Assembly (NCBI RefSeq): GCF_000010665.1
Contig: NC_012796.1
Location: 310,001-374,000 of the forward strand
Reading direction: 5' to 3'
Source of the DNA: Solidesulfovibrio magneticus RS-1
GTDB lineage: Bacteria > Desulfobacterota > Desulfovibrionia > Desulfovibrionales > Desulfovibrionaceae
Length of the DNA stretch: 64,000 nucleotides
Below are positions 63,440 to 64,000 of this stretch, one piece after another. Numbering within the stretch: position 1 is the first letter of the stretch; each line of letters starts with the position of its first letter. The position numbers were made by a program, and so were the translations under genes. The notes under the pieces were generated by a model that was given only the letters and a program-made list of their open reading frames with translations, had not been told where the DNA came from and made no database searches.

Positions 63440-63522
63440 CCCGGACCCCCGTCCCTCCCAACCGAACACCGGGACGGGGGTCCGGGGGGATAATCCCCCC
63501 GGCGGGTGCGGGCAGAGCCCGC
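63440..63522 (-). repeat. Hairpins 4-6, variant copy D of the dispersed element, after purA
   Basis: Hairpin 4: 16-base arms 63440-63455 and 63471-63486 (CCGGACCCCCGTCCC core). Hairpin 5: CCGGGGGGA (63482-63490)/TCCCCCCGG (63494-63502) with loop TAA, the same layout as copies A-C. Hairpin 6: GCGGGC (63508-63513)/GCCCGC (63517-63522). Hairpins 4 and 5 share bases 63482-63486 and cannot form together. The set lies about 50 bases past the purA stop on the minus strand; hairpin 6 and 5 are the likely purA terminator. Confidence 0.75.
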
Positions 63523-63572
63523 TCTTCTGTCTTTATTCCCCGCTTTCTCGCTTTTCTCCCTAATCCCTGCCG

Positions 63573-64000
63573 CTATCCCCTGATAATCGTCTGCCGACGG
63601 TCGGGGCCGACGGAGAGGATGGAGCAGGTGGTTTTGAGCGACTGTTCGATGCGCGAGACGTATTCCCGGGCGGCCAGGGGCAGGTCTTCCCAGGTGGTGA
63701 TGCCGGACAGGTCTTCTTCCCAGCCGGGCATGGTTTCGTAGATCGGCTCGACGAATTCCAGCGCGCCTTCGTCCTGGGGCGGGTATTCGTAGACTTTGCC
63801 TTTGTAGCGGTAGCCGATGCAGATTTTGATTTCAAAAAGGCCGCTTAAGACGTCGAGCTTGGTCAGGGCGATGTCCGTGGGGCCGGAGAGGCGGGCGGAT
63901 TCGCGCAGCAGCACGAGGTCCAGCCAGCCGCAGCGGCGTTTGCGGCCGGTGGTGGCCCCGAATTCGCCGCCTTTTTCCTGGAGGTAGTCGCCGACGGTGC
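63573..64000 (-). CDS. purA: Adenylosuccinate synthetase, C-terminal part
   Basis: PurA converts IMP, aspartate and GTP to adenylosuccinate in purine synthesis. The frame is open from base 64000 to the stop at 63573 (142 codons). Diagnostic blocks: GATTGRKRRCGWLDLV, LLRESARLSGPTDIALTKLD, and the conserved C-terminal ETMPGWEEDLSGITTWEDLP, followed by EYVSRIEQSLKTTCSILSVG and GPDRRQTI. The start is beyond the window. It is followed on its strand by the hairpin-rich gap and the radical SAM/SPASM gene. Confidence 0.97.
   Translation of the reverse strand, partial: TVGDYLQEKGGEFGATTGRKRRCGWLDLVLLRESARLSGPTDIALTKLDVLSGLFEIKICIGYRYKGKVYEYPPQDEGALEFVEPIYETMPGWEEDLSGITTWEDLPLAAREYVSRIEQSLKTTCSILSVGPDRRQTIIRG

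Noticed and set aside
1-64000. Search for CRISPR arrays, tRNA/rRNA genes, integrases and transposases
   Set aside because: No regular spaced repeat, cloverleaf, or recombinase/transposase motif was seen; the inverted-repeat cluster at 63101-63522 is not a CRISPR because arms differ and have no spacers.

Overview
The window looks like chromosome from a high-GC, Gram-negative, probably anaerobic bacterium. The best guess is a Desulfovibrio-type sulfate reducer (Desulfovibrionaceae). This is an inference from the GC-rich codon use, the outer-membrane polysaccharide export genes, the many radical SAM enzymes, and an intergenic hairpin module that I associate with that group. No rRNA, tRNA, CRISPR array, transposase or integrase was seen.

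Layout. (1) 1-7776, minus strand: an apparent operon of HlyD-like adaptor, large membrane protein, Wzx-type flippase and alkaline-phosphatase-superfamily hydrolase, followed by a cheA gene that runs off the left edge. (2) 7971-13919, plus strand: Wza-like export lipoprotein, a Wzc-like chain-length protein whose kinase domain has lost its Walker A motif, and a PMT/ArnT-type glycosyltransferase. (3) 14016-22696: a flavin oxidoreductase fused to a radical SAM/SPASM enzyme (minus), a CheC-type phosphatase coupled to a B12-binding-type radical SAM enzyme (plus), then a membrane sensor without kinase (minus) divergent from a PAS hybrid histidine kinase (plus). (4) 22715-33873, minus strand: an eight-gene biosynthetic operon of adenylating ligase, DUF362 Fe-S protein, three B12-binding-type radical SAM enzymes, an LpxL-like acyltransferase, a polyprenyl-phosphate GT2 and a GT2-GT4 fusion. 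This is the strongest candidate for an undescribed pathway, most likely making a lipid-linked or lipid-modified glycan. (5) 34029-48645: a region of visibly lower G+C holding a small exported protein, an 89-residue unknown, a C39-like-domain ABC exporter, a 1766-residue protein with three GT4 modules, two large multidomain methyltransferases and a pair of exported proteins, one with an STN-like domain. It looks acquired and mosaic. (6) 49291-52687: a second flippase and a radical SAM enzyme with a very long Pro/Glu-rich tail that ends Lys/Ala-rich. (7) 52852-57556: a complete BMP-type (nucleoside or similar) ABC importer. (8) 57630-62899: three glycosyltransferases, a small exported protein and a radical SAM/SPASM enzyme. 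(9) 62900-63572: a gene-free stretch packed with long perfect inverted repeats, then the 3' end of purA.

Together the genes describe a cell-envelope glycan region: sugar transfer, lipid-carrier charging, flipping, polymer length control, export and unusual radical modification. Seven radical SAM proteins in 64 kb is striking. Signalling genes (CheA, CheC, hybrid kinase, sensor) are interspersed. All functional statements come from reading motifs by eye. No database search, alignment or GC computation was run.
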